Source: Oidiodendron maius Zn (Eukaryota > Ascomycota > Leotiomycetes > Myxotrichaceae). From it: DNA of 64,000 nt. The position numbers and the translations under genes were made by a program. Every line of letters starts with the position of its first letter. Position 1 is the stretch's first letter. A model generated the notes under the pieces. It was not told the DNA's origin and made no database searches. It saw only the letters and a list, made by a program, of their open reading frames with translations. Of this stretch, positions 33,300-44,852 are shown piece after piece. The stretch covers positions 324,044-388,043 of the forward strand of contig KN832874.1 of NCBI GenBank assembly GCA_000827325.1, read 5' to 3'.

Positions 33300-36200
33300 G
33301 TTGCCGTGAACCGTCGATAAGCTTTGGCTTTGTCTCCTTGCTTAGGCCAGGCCCCATGTCGTCGGCGAAAGGGAGAGAGACAAAAGACACCAAGGAGTAG
33401 GGTGCTGTAGAATATTAGTAAACAGAGTTCTTTCTGCTCGTGTCCCTTGAATTCTTTTCGCGTTGAAAACGTACCTGAAAATGGTTCTGGCAGAGGAGAT
33501 ATGAGATCCAACTGATGCGACGCGTCCTCTAAAAACCACCCGGCCCTGCAATTCAGAAAAGTGTATTGGCAGGAAATCTTACCCACAGCGAAAGAGAGCG
33601 TGGAAGATTGTTGCGGTGGACGCACGGCGTTTTAAGGAACAAAGTACAAGATACATCTCGTGTGACAAACAAGAAAGCAGTTGACAGAAAGGGAGCCTAG
33701 GGGTTAACGGCACGACAGGCCCCTGAGGAGGTCAAAAAAGCACGGCTTAGGTATATGCATGCAAGCAAGACAAATCGGATGAACAAAAGCCCTTGCTTAG
33801 GAAATCGAATACGATTGCCAACTGTCATATTTTCGCGTTTGGAGGACGCAAATGCGCGTTCGGCCAAGCATTCTCAAACGGTGCAATAACAGCCTAGAAG
33901 ACGTAAGGCCAAACGTTCGCTTTGGAGAGCGGCACGGAACGGCCCTCTTTCTGGCAGACATTACCCGGCGATCCTATCAAGCGCCTGTCCAATTCTCTGG
34001 GAATTTGATGAAGAACAAGCATTCAGGTTAGAGTCTTCATAGTCCCTCATCTCTGGAAGACCATACACCGCGCCTGGCAGGGTTTCGCTAACTCTGCGCA
34101 GTACATACGCAGTACACGTTGTACGCACGGCCCTGCTGGTCCTATGCGGTACAAGAGTCAGAATTGCCAAATCTGGCCCTCGAGATCAACCTCCTTGATA
34201 CTCGGTGGACCGATTGGTTCTAGTCGATATGCTTGAGGTCATAGCCCTCTCTCAGAGTCTCGACCTTGGGCCAGAGCAAGCGACGCAAACATAAAGGTCC
34301 ACCACGCGCCATAAACACCGCGCCCCGACCAACCTTTCCCCCCGACTCCCCATCTGCCGATCAAGCTTGGCCAGGAAGCTGGTGAGTCTCCAAGGGAGCC
34401 CCACCATCCTGCGCTGTCTTCTCCCCCCCCTAAAATCTGCTTTTGCGCACGGGAGAGAGTCGCATTGATATAGCTGATAGCAGGGACTTCCTGCAGAATC
34501 TAAAACAACAGCATTGCATCGGATCAGCTTCCCCGCCCGCCTGTGAGGATCGGGCAGCGGTTCCACTACCTGTCGGTGCGAAAGGAAGCAAGGCGTTAAG
34601 CATTTTTTCGTCCAGGAGCTGATGGCCGGGTTGAACCATTCAAGTGAAGGGCCGGTCAAGAACAAATAACAATGGATCCTTTCGTACTCTTCATCTTCCT
34701 CCTTTCCTATTGCGCCGTCACAAGGAGCGGTGGCTTCTCCTCACGACGTGTATACTCACGTGATATATATCACGTGGGATGAGGCAAGCAGACACGCGCA
34801 CCTGCATGTATCATAAGTCAGCCAGGTACCTAGGTGTACTCTCTAGGGGTATGCACCTCGTGCCAAAGGAGGAAGTAAGTGGGTCACACTCAATGTCCTC
34901 AGCATCCTATAAGCCGGCTCGAATTGGTGCGCTTGCAGACGAGAGTAGGGTGGACGGCCACGTAATTGATGTCCATCCGCTCGAAGATAGTAACAGAGGC
35001 CGTCCTTGAAGGTATTATCCTAAGCAAAGAGAAGCTCTGTTCAAGAGTGAAGGGAGCCATGAGCATTTGGGATGCTATGGGATGCTGTGGATGAAATATA
35101 AGAACCGGCGCAGCGACATGAAGCTCCAGCCACCTCCCTTCGCTTTCGACGGAGCAGTGACCGATGCGGAAACAAAGAAACGAAGTGCGAAAAGGCTAGC
35201 CAAGTCAATTTCGGTGGGAAATCTCGATATTTATAGGCTTGCGTCCATGAGTATTGCTCTATTTGATCATGCAGGTGGGAACCGGGGGCCGACAAACACG
35301 AATTTTTTGGTCCCACAGGGGTGGTGGATATGGCTGCCAGAGATGAGACGTGTTCCTGCGATACTCAGATAGGTACTAAGACATTGGGATATTGATAGAA
35401 TCGTCTTCGGATGTTCCATCTATGATGTTGTATGTACAGAACCTTTGTGTCCAGTCCAGAGAGCCATCATGGAACGTTAAAAGGATGCTACTGTAGAGTC
35501 CAATCAGTTGAGAAGTACGCATTGTGTTTCCTGATAGTCACCTGCCGTTACATTTCTAATCGCTCTATGAACCCGCGGCCAATCCCACCCCTCGTTGACT
35601 TGCGCTATACCATGCCATCTTGATTCAACGGCCCAGAGAGCTTCGTGCCTTGTGTCAGTTTGCAATGCTTCTTTCAATCCAGCTTTGATCTTTTAGTGGT
35701 TATTCTTGTTTGAATGGAACATTTGATGCGATTATGACATGCGGCCGCAAAACCTTTGCATTCACAATCCTTCACACCATGCCAGCTGTCATGGACGCTG
35801 GGCCGCAAGGGTTCTACATTTAACAGTTATAAATACGAATCCACTGCCTTGGCCTTTGGCAATCTGCGCAACAATCCAAGCAAATGGATGCGTTGTTCTA
35901 TCTGAATACCCAGGGACGTAGCCGGATGAGCTTCGCAAAACCAGATTCTATTGAAGTTGCACTAGCTTCGGTGCCAGCATCATGGTAAGACGCATAATAT
36001 CATTGCTGTGCAAGTTGCTCTTGGTTTTCACTGACGGCCTGAAAAGTATCCTAGGACAGATCAGCTTTCCGAGGCACTGAGCGAGCAGACACCCCCTGGC
36101 ACAAAATTTCGACCCGATCGTCAAACAAACAACCTTCTATATGAGCTGGGCATACTATAAGCAAGAATAAGGAAAGATACGATGGTTATTATTATGAAGA

Positions 36201-37980
36201 TTGAGCTAGACCTCTTGTGCGATGCTTTGCAACTACCAAGAAGAGACAACCGGCCCCATTGTACAAGGAATAAGGAACACCACGAGAGAAGACACCACCG
36301 GCCATCAACTCCTGCCTCATGCTTGCTATATAATGGTATAACTATAAACAGATACACTCGGGTTTGTTAGGAGTGGATGTTGAGGGAATACAGGCACTAC
36401 CTTTCCTTATAAGATAGAGCTGTCTTGCTGTCTATCCTTTAGTTGGCTCGCCTGATACTAAATCCCGTTAAAAGGGGTTCGAGGGGCCAGGCCCAAACTC
36501 ACTTTAATTGCAACTGTCAATGTTACTTATTCTCAGATTGAAAGTTGTGCATGGTCTTAGCCAAAGTCAGGGGCTGCCTTTATATTATTCATCACATTGG
36601 GTTCTTGCAAGCATCTGGCCAACACATGTCGCGTAATCTAAGTCAACAAACTTTTCACAAGTGTGGAAAGTACTAGCATCGTACCTGTAATGCTTGATTT
36701 TAGTTTGAATATTTGGGCAGCATCTCCCTACTCATGCATATTCAATTCCTCTACCCGGTGAGCGACCCCTTGTTATCTGGCATACTAGTTCCGAAGAAGC
36801 GATAGAAGGGGCGGCAGTACTAGATACCGATCTAGCCTGGTTAGGATGACCCAAGCCCTGCTTTAGGTCGATTACCGAGATAGAGTGGCCTGGGGAAGTT
36901 TAATTTAACTTCACTTGACTTGGTTTAAGACTTTTCTCTAGTTACGACTCGAACAGGATATATTTCGATCCTCCTGGCGCTCTCGGCTAAGTGGTGGCCG
37001 GATATCACAAGTAAAAGCCGAAGACAGTCGTCGAGGTGCGCAGCCTTGCCGGCCGAGTAAGTGTTAGGTTATAACATCGCTGGCCATTCTTCTGTTTTCA
37101 TACAGGTTGCATGTATTTCAGTTATGGAGACACGAATATCCGTGCGAGTTATCGAGTATTGTTGAGATATCTGACCAATCTGGCCTCTGTCTGGTCTCCA
37201 TTACCTATACAACTCTTACATGCCATCCAAAATCTTCTGTGTCCCTCTACCCGACGACCTCTTCACCGCCTTGATGCGATCTAGCCTCCTTTTCTTCTTA
37301 GACTGTCTGCAACGTGTCAAGTCGGCCTCCTATTTTCGCTTCCCGTCACGATTAACTCGACAACTACAAGCACCTACGACGCCCTATCAAACGAAGGGTA
37401 ATTGCTCTTCCTTACAGGTTTGATGTCCAACTTTGCCCTCATCCACCTGAGCTCCTCTCCTGCACGTCGTGATATCAAAAATAGAGCTGGAGGAAGCGAT
37501 TGCTAGGTCGTGGCCCCGTGGGTCCTGTTCCAAGCCAGAGAGTACGGCATCAAAATTTTCTCAGTCCATATGTTTATTTGCATACGATCGCCATTGCCCC
37601 TTCCTCTTTGATATTTCTCTTCTGGAGATACGTGGGACTCCTTTTTGGCAAAAGAATACCTCGGTATCACTTATAGCAACCATTAACCACGGATATAACC
37701 ATGCGAGTTATATTATTACAATAATGTTATATCATCTAGATCCTTTTTAAGCCGCTTATGCATCTGCCACCCATTTCGATCCAAGTCCAATCACAAACAT
37801 ATGGAATAGCTGGTTATTTGCTACTAGACCCTTGCATGAGGTGAAATTTATAAGCTAGCTCTCGGAGGAAAGAAACCAGTATTTCTCCATACCACGCACT
37901 GCTCAATGAGGTTTGTGATGAATCTCGATTTGCAAAATTGTAGTTAGTGGTTGTTCGTCTGTGCGTAGAGATATGGGACC
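33300..37980. other. Gene-poor 4.7-kb interval
   Basis: Short overlapping frames on both strands, none resembling a protein and many lacking an ATG. It contains a perfect palindrome at 34757-34776 and a weak tRNA-like stretch near 36936-37000. No transposon could be identified. Confidence 0.35.
34757..34776. promoter_or_regulatory. Palindrome of two E-boxes
   Basis: A perfect 20-bp palindrome with CACGTG at each end and an AT centre (CACGTG-ATATATAT-CACGTG). CACGTG is the core site of bHLH regulators; no gene close by makes the function clear. Confidence 0.4.
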
Positions 37981-38261
37981 TACGAAGTACGGCGTCAAAA
38001 GTATTCAACCACGCTAGACAGGAATAGACACCATACCTCGTATGTAAGTAAGCACTAGTCTCGGTTGCTGGTCACCCAGCAACCAAACCCACTGTAAAAA
38101 TAGTGATATATAGGCTTATACACCCTAATTTTACAGCGCACATGGCCTATACCTATCACTAATTATCTCTGTCAATGCGCTATAGCCCGTTGCTCTGCCA
38201 GGCCCTAGTGAGTCTGACCCCAGCCTAGCGTGGTTGAATACTTTTGACGCCGTACTTCGTA
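37981..38261. mobile_element. MITE-like element with 37-bp terminal inverted repeats
   Basis: Bases 37981-38017 and 38225-38261 are exact reverse complements of each other (outer ends tacgaagtacggcgtc). The ends begin and finish with TA, which could be the TA target duplication of a Tc1/mariner or pogo-type element. The 207-bp interior has no coding capacity. It holds a perfect hairpin (ggttgctgg / ccagcaacc, 38063-38084) and a nested imperfect palindrome with ctgtaaaa arms near 38092-38138. This is the build of a non-autonomous DNA transposon. It lies 109 bp upstream of the next gene's ATG. Confidence 0.75.
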
Positions 38262-38369
38262 CCCCGTACAAAATAACGCGAGTCACTAAGCCAAAAGTAG
38301 ATGATGATGCTTTTAACCGAAACTCCAATTCCCGATCGCATTAGGGACGCCATATTCTAATCGAACACA

Positions 38370-40060
38370 ATGGTGCAGAGAAATTACGAGGTATGAGGAA
38401 GCACCAGAAATCACTTGGCCCTTGTTGACTTGACGCAGCGCGCCATAACTCTTCTCGACAGCATTCGCCGAATCAACAGCAGCCGGTGGAGGATAGACTC
38501 TCGTCATGATAGAAACCGAAGCGGGAATACGTCGCGGGGTGTTATTGGGAGCCCAAGTATCGATGGAATGAACGAATGGTTGCAACAATTGGGACATGCG
38601 GTATGGAAAGATTCTACGACCAGGTTCTGGCCTCGATGTTGACTCCATGCTCGTAGGCCACAGATCTTAGTGTTATACATGTTGCAGGAACGAAAGGAAA
38701 AGGCAGCACATGCGCATTTGTCAATTCATTTCTTCGAGAGCATGGGAAGAGGACTGGTTTTCCCAAGTCAGTCGGCCTTTATACTTCACCAACACTTCTC
38801 AGCACACGAGAAAGAATCAGAATCAATTCAAAGCCGATATCAGAAGATGTTTTTGCAGATTACTTTTTCGACGTCTGGAACAAATTGGGTTATAACTCAC
38901 AAGCCAATACAGATGCCAGGCGCATGCCTCGTTATCGCCAATTTCTCATGCTTTTATCTTTTCATGTGTTTGTCTTCGAACAAGTAGATGTGGCAGTTTA
39001 CGAAACTCACTTTGGTGGTGAATTTGACTCTACGAATGTGGTTGCCCCGGTTGTCACAGGTATAACAGCACTCGGAATGGATCATGTTCGAGCACTAGGA
39101 CCATCCATTGAAAATATTGCATGGCACAAGGCTGGTATAATGAAATCCCATGTTCCAGCGTTTTCAGATCGCCAAGAACCAGCTGTTGAAAAAGTCCTAA
39201 AGATGCGAGCCGTCGAGAAAAATGCTCCGTTAAAATTCACCGACGTCGATCCTGACTTCCCCGAAAATATGCCAGCTCTGGAGCCAAATGTTCAAAGAAA
39301 TAATGCCTCGCTTGGCCGCGCTCTTGCTGACACATTTTTAAGGCTAAAGGCGCCCGGAAGTCAATGTCTAGCTACGCAGGATATAATTAATGGCATAGAG
39401 TACTATTCCTGGCCCGGGCGGTTCCAGAAAATCGTTGATGGAAATTATCAATGGTTTCTAGATATAGCGCACAACGAGATAAGTCTTCTAGTTGCGGCAC
39501 AGTGGTTTGGGCAACAAGTTTCAGACGCAGAAAGGTACTCTTCCGATAACTGAAATAGTTCGACTGGTATTAATCTCAGTAGCAATTGTTTAGCTCCTGC
39601 ACGAATTCTCATCTTCACCCATACCTCAGGCCAAAGCTCGGGTAGAAATGATCGAAGTTTAATGAAAAGTATAGCATCTCCTCTTCAGGCCAAGGGCATC
39701 AGATTTGACCACGTCATTATTACTACTCTTAAAGAGCGCCCATCAGGTGAAAAGAGAATTGGTATGGCTCCTAGTTTATCTTGAACTAACTATTTCTCAC
39801 TATCTACAGACTGTATTTACGAACGGCCTGAAACTTTCGTCTCGCTAGATGCCCAAAGGAATTATGCTGAGATTTGGAAGGGTATTGACTCTAAAACTAA
39901 CATATCTCTTACATCGACGGTTGAGGATGCATTTCAAATGGCAAAAGATATCGGTGATCGAGGAAGGGGGATGCAAACATTCGTTACTGGGGACACAGGC
40001 TTGATTGGCATTGGGCTCAACCTATTGGGAGAAGACAATATAAATATATCTAAAGTGTGA
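38370..40060 (+). CDS. Folylpolyglutamate synthase-like protein
   Basis: This enzyme class adds glutamates to folates using ATP. Five exons, 38370-38390, 38439-38623, 38671-39534, 39580-39761 and 39810-40060, give 500 residues in phase; the first exon encodes only MVQRNYE. Motifs: the P-loop VIHVAGTKGKGSTCAF, VGLYTSPTLLSTRERIRIN, a GGEFDSTNVV segment, VTGITALGMDHV, IAWHKAGIMK, then YYSWPGRFQKI, WFLDIAHN, ARILIFTHTSG, and a C-terminal FVTGDTGLIGIGLNLL. Most FPGS read DGAHT where this has DIAHN, and EVG-GGEYDSTN where this has ETHFGGEFDSTN. It is therefore a divergent paralogue, perhaps with a changed substrate, rather than the housekeeping gene. The introns are unusually short (45-48 nt). Confidence 0.82.
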
Positions 40061-40539
40061 AACCAATCACGGCTCTACTGCCTCAATAATCCGAGCTGTA
40101 GAATAGAGAGAGCACAGAAGGCATAGGAAGCCTGAAACGTTCTACATACATACGCTAGGTGAAAGACAAGGCAGATTTATATCCAGAAAACAGAAGTTGA
40201 CACACTTAGTTGCAATTTTAAGCAAATTCAAACTTCTAGCAACCAGTATATTGTTGGTGATGATTTATCGAGAGGTATTTGAAGCGTTAACTTGTGGAAG
40301 GGAATCTTTTGCCGAGATTATGCCAACATTACCGCCTGACGTTGCAACAGGGATTAATCGTGAATGTTTCGCTCTTCGTATCTCAGACGCTCCGCGACCA
40401 TAATCATGCTGGTAAGCGAGGATCTTTGGTATTCGCCACGTGGACTAGCAAAGTTCCTATCCAATTGTGATTTATCGAATTTCTTTTAACGTCTCTTTTT
40501 GAGCCTCACAATCAAACTGTCACGATACTTGTCAAAAGC
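40061..40539. other. Intergenic, HET gene promoter
   Basis: No gene supported between the FPGS-like gene and the HET gene. Confidence 0.4.
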
Positions 40540-42438
40540 ATGTCTCAGTTCGAATATCGCACGTTGACACCGCATCAAAAAAGAGTTCGCCTAGTCCATG
40601 TTTTACCAGAAAATCAAAGCTCCTCATTATCAGCCTCTGCAAACTGGAATCAGTGTGATCCACATCCTTTTGACCCAAAAACCCTGGTGTCATGTACTAT
40701 CTCCCATGTCTCATTAGATGATAAGCCAACTTACACGGCGCTATCCTACAGTTGGGGGGATCCATCTCTAACATCTCCGATTATTGTCGACGGAAGCTTA
40801 ATTAGAGTCACAAGGAACTTAGAGTCGGCTCTTCGCCACTTAAGGCTCCCCGATCAGACAATTTTGCTGTGGGTCGACGCTTTATGTATTAATCAAGAAA
40901 ATAATCTGGAAAAAAGCGAGCAACTGGAGCAGATGCTGCCAATTTATTCGCAGGCTCTAGCGGTGGTGGCCTGGCTGGGTCCTTCAACAGCTAATATCGA
41001 TCTCGCTATGGAATGGATTGACAACTTCGGCAGTCAAGCATCCAAACTAGGTATTGGAACAAAACCAGACCTACATCTTCGCCACATTTTAAAAGCGTTC
41101 GAGACGGACAAAGGCCATGGCATTTATAATGAACAGTTAAGGGCATTCATCCACGATCTAAAGGAACAATTTTCAACAGCAAATCCCCGGCATGCTATTC
41201 TTATTTCCGCTCTCTCCGAGATATTCAAACGGCCCTATTGGGACCGTGTCTGGGTAGTCCAAGAACTAGTCAGTGCTTCAGATGCAGTGTTCGTATGTGG
41301 CAACAGCAGAGTAACGGAGGGCGCACTAAACCAGGCCGTCAGGCTATTAAGGAACTATAGGCAGTATCAACTCTTAAGACATGGCTCGGACATACCAGTC
41401 ACGAACTCTGAAAGATTATCAATTATATCTATTAATACGCACAGTGCGATCCGTCTCCTCAAATTTCGAAGATCATCAAAGTCGCCTCCATTGATATATC
41501 TGCTGAGAAGTCTTCGTGACTTTCAGGCGTCTGATCCTCGGGATAAGATATTTGCTTTGCTTGGCATTGCTGGAGATGCTGAAGTTCAGGGGATATTTCC
41601 TGACTACCGTAAGGCATGTGAGGACGTATATACTGATCTAGCCCGAACATTAATTCAAAACGGCTTTATTGAGCTCCTGTCTCTGTGTGAATTTCCGAAA
41701 AAGGTCGATGGCCTTCCTTCTTGGGTTCCTGATTGGTCACGAGAGGTCTATCGCACACCTTTACAACAACGGTCTCTCGATAGATCCAGTCAAACGCCAT
41801 TGACTACCCTAGAACCTCGATTCTCTGCCTCCGGCAATAATCACAAGATACACTTAATAGCAGGAGAGGTGGTTAGCCGCGATGTACCATTGTTGCTTTC
41901 TGGTATTCTTCTAGGAGACGTCCAAAGAGTTGGTACGAGGTGGGAAGACGATGACGTTGGAAGATGGCTATCCGACCTACATACACTCTCCCAATTTATC
42001 TCTGATGCATTCGACCTTACAGCAGTTTGGCAAACAGCTGTAGCTGATCAAGATATTAGGCAGGGGACAAGAAAACCTAGACTCTCAGAAGAGAAGATTT
42101 GCCTTTTGCGCCAGACACTGAAGAGCGAGGACCTGAGCCTCATAAATTCGCAGACACTAATCCGCTTGGGCCTAGGTGACTACTGCCATCAACTGTGCAC
42201 TATTGCTCGTGGCCGCCGTCCTATATCTGTATCTGGCACTTACCTAGGTATCGGTCCTTGTGACACTGAACCGGGAGATCTCGTTTTCATTCCGCTTGGA
42301 AGCGACGTTCCTTATGTTTTACGCAGGAATAACGAAGATGATAAACTGCGGCTTATTGGAGAAGCATACTTGCATGGAATCATGGATGGCGAAGGCCTTC
42401 AACAAAGCCAAGTAGTCGAAACAATTGCTCTTTCCTAA
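40540..42438 (+). CDS. HET-domain protein
   Basis: Single exon of 632 residues from an ATG at 40540. The HET (heterokaryon incompatibility) domain spans about residues 65-240. Its blocks are YTALSYSWGDP, LWVDALCINQEN, QMLPIYSQALAVVAWLGP, and later RPYWDRVWVVQELV. After it comes the usual DPRDKIFALLGIAGDA and a C-terminal region ending with RLIGEAYLHGIMDGEG, the standard close of these proteins. HET domains trigger cell death when genetically different hyphae fuse, and some act downstream of NLRs. No membrane segment or repeat is seen. It is read in the same direction as the FPGS-like gene upstream and the SET gene downstream. Confidence 0.92.
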   Translation: MSQFEYRTLTPHQKRVRLVHVLPENQSSSLSASANWNQCDPHPFDPKTLVSCTISHVSLDDKPTYTALSYSWGDPSLTSPIIVDGSLIRVTRNLESALRHLRLPDQTILLWVDALCINQENNLEKSEQLEQMLPIYSQALAVVAWLGPSTANIDLAMEWIDNFGSQASKLGIGTKPDLHLRHILKAFETDKGHGIYNEQLRAFIHDLKEQFSTANPRHAILISALSEIFKRPYWDRVWVVQELVSASDAVFVCGNSRVTEGALNQAVRLLRNYRQYQLLRHGSDIPVTNSERLSIISINTHSAIRLLKFRRSSKSPPLIYLLRSLRDFQASDPRDKIFALLGIAGDAEVQGIFPDYRKACEDVYTDLARTLIQNGFIELLSLCEFPKKVDGLPSWVPDWSREVYRTPLQQRSLDRSSQTPLTTLEPRFSASGNNHKIHLIAGEVVSRDVPLLLSGILLGDVQRVGTRWEDDDVGRWLSDLHTLSQFISDAFDLTAVWQTAVADQDIRQGTRKPRLSEEKICLLRQTLKSEDLSLINSQTLIRLGLGDYCHQLCTIARGRRPISVSGTYLGIGPCDTEPGDLVFIPLGSDVPYVLRRNNEDDKLRLIGEAYLHGIMDGEGLQQSQVVETIALS

Positions 42439-43074
42439 GGCTCTCAATTGTTAACTGCGAATGTCTTTGAAAACATTCACTGTAATGTGCATTTGGCACG
42501 CTACCTAGCACAAATTAAACGTTTTGATAGTCTTTGCAGCAGTAGTGGATTTGATAAAGCTGTTATTTCCCTAAATTTCGTCACAGCCAATTTGGTTTTC
42601 ACATCTCCTCTGTAGCTTCCAAAACCCCGTACCCAGATCTTGTCTGCGACATCTTTTTGGTCACCAAATGCTCGGTTAGACCAGCCAATTAAGTTTAACG
42701 GTTTGGCTTCGCCCGGCTTTGCTACAGCGAGCTCTCAGCCATAGGTGGGGATAGCAACCGTCAATCTACCCCAGGAAGCCCGGGGTGACTAATGGCGATT
42801 AATGAATTGCTAGATTATCCAAGTCGTTTACACCTCTGTTAGTTTCGATTGTTTCGATTATTTGTCCCTATAGCACTGATGTTTCAAGTCGGCAGCATCA
42901 GACGAATGTGAAACCCGTAGCATTTCGGATTCGGGGTTGATGAAACACGTCGCAGACTATCGCAAAATCATACAAAAGGTGGCATACAGAACGATAATAT
43001 TTTCGTCCGGTTGTTTAACAACGTATATGCAATTTCGAAATATAATTTCCAATTTCAATCTCCCCGAACCCACA
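42439..43074. other. Intergenic
   Basis: No gene supported. The frame of the SET gene is open upstream to 42937, but the signal peptide argues for a start at 43075. Confidence 0.4.
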
Positions 43075-44501
43075 ATGCGCCTCCCGCTTATAGTGTCATC
43101 GCTCTCCATAGCCGGCCTGGCACAGGCTGGACAATTCCCACTCGGCGTTGAGATTCGCACGGATTCTTGCACCAGATCTGAAAATGACTCTCTCATTAAG
43201 CTCTCGAGAGAACTGAGTGGAAATGAATACGCCCCAGAAACTTGTGGAATTGAGAATGCCGGCAAAGCCTCACTATCAAACCCTTGGACCTCCCCGCCTA
43301 AATGCATACCAGAGCAGAACTCAACATCGACATATTGCGTATACACTAACGATAAATTTGCCAACGGCCGGGGCATATCCTTTTTAACAAGTCCTTCAAT
43401 CGCGGAAAGAATAGCACTCCTTCCAGCCTTTACTAAAAAGAACCTGTATAAAAAAGTAAACCAATTTGACGACCCGCCTTGGGAGGTAAAAGCTATACCA
43501 GGGCGAGGAAAAGGTCTTTTCGCAATCCGGACTTTACATCGGGGAGAGGAAATAGTTTCTTCCACTCCCGTTGGAGCATTTCAATCCGACGCTTTAATGC
43601 CTGATTATGCATTAGACTATATATACCTACATACAGCATTCATCCACCTTCCGAAAGCGACGCAGCAACTATTCATGAGTACGATGGCAGGCTTAGTGGG
43701 GGACCCAATAATGGAGAGGCTCAATACAAATGCATTCTCAGGGGAGTTTGAAGGGTCCTCACACTTTCTCATGTATCCTGAGACTGCGGTACGTTTAATC
43801 ATCTGGCAACAGAAGATGAGGTTGAGCTGACTCCGACGACAGAGAATGAATCATGACTGTCGCCCAAAGTACGACATAATTTCTCTTTTCAGTTTGTTGA
43901 TAAACTAATATCCTGTAGTGCAATGTATTACTACGATCCCAAAACTCTCATACATCGCACGATTGCAGCCCGAACTATTCAGTCAGGAGAAGAAATTACC
44001 ATCCCATGTTCGTGTCGAACCAAATTTGCTCACGCCAGATGCTAATTATTTCTAGATGACAACATCTTGAGGCCACGAGAAGAGCGCCAGACAAGCCTGA
44101 GAGAATTCTGGGGATTCAGCTGCGGTTGTTCGCTCTGCTCACGCAGCGACAAGGAAATTGAAGACTCAGATGCCAGAATTCAAGAAATCCTAGACTTGCA
44201 AGTGAAATTGGCGAACTGGTCGCCGTGGTCCTCTGGCACGCCCAACATGGCTGAGATGTTGATATCACTTTATGAAGAAGAGCATTTGCACGCAGCGAAG
44301 GCGACCGGACATACTTTTGCCGCACTAGCATATAATGGAGTAGGGAATAAAATGATGGCGGAATGGCATGCGGAGTTAGCTCTCGAGGCGGGAATGGTTA
44401 ATAGCGGACCGAATGATGATATAACGGCGATGAAGAAACTTCTCGATGATCCCGAAGGGCATTGGAGTTGGATGGCAAGGAAAGCTAAAGCTGAACTTTA
44501 A
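43075..44501 (+). CDS. SET-domain protein with N-terminal signal peptide
   Basis: Exons 43075-43788, 43843-43868, 43919-44007 and 44056-44501 give 424 residues in phase. The start MRLPLIVSSLSIAGLAQA is a clear secretion signal with an A-x-A-like cleavage site. A Cys-containing region follows (CIPEQN, TYCVYTNDKFANGRGISFLT). The SET domain runs from VKAIPGRGKGLFAIRTLHRGEEI to the catalytic end RMNHDCRPN, then AARTIQSGEEITIPY, and a post-SET cluster FWGFSCGCSLC. The NHDCRPN and EEITIPY motifs are the methyl-donor pocket and catalytic Tyr of lysine methyltransferases. The combination of a secretory signal and an intact SET domain recurs in a little-studied fungal family. Histone or effector targets are not known. 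Confidence 0.85.
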
Positions 44502-44852
44502 TTTTGTAAGAGCTAGAGGAAGGCGTTTGGATGATTCTTCTCTGTACTATGATGAAAGCCGGAAACGGCATGCCGGATCCTCAAATTTCGTAGATGGTAT
44601 TCTTATATGTGCATTCCCGAATCCAATTAATCTCCACCCAATAGAAGACACCTGGGACTTGAATTACAAGCACCGAATATATAACTTACGGCACGTGTAG
44701 AAAATGCTGTTATCTTGTGACGTAATACATTCTCATATGGAAGTGGGTAAACTCCGGTCTTGCGATAAGGGCAAAAATGTCTTATCAGCAGGAGGGGCTC
44801 GACGACAATCTCTCCCAGTTACCTTTTCAACACAAAGATATCGAGCGAAGCC
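44502..44852. other. Intergenic, ureG promoter
   Basis: No gene supported. Confidence 0.4.

Noticed and set aside
33293-33625. 110-codon frame on the minus strand
   Set aside because: It starts with GTG, not ATG, resembles no family and borders a tandem repeat.
35041-35372. Overlapping frames on both strands of about 90-100 codons
   Set aside because: Neither resembles a protein; chance open frames in GC-balanced noncoding DNA.
36936-37000. tRNA-like stretch on the minus strand
   Set aside because: It has a B-box-like gttcgagtc and a partial A-box (tagccgag), but the D arm is too short and no closing acceptor stem could be paired.
38313-38648. 111-codon minus-strand frame
   Set aside because: It is antisense to the first exons of the FPGS-like gene, which explains the coding-like composition.
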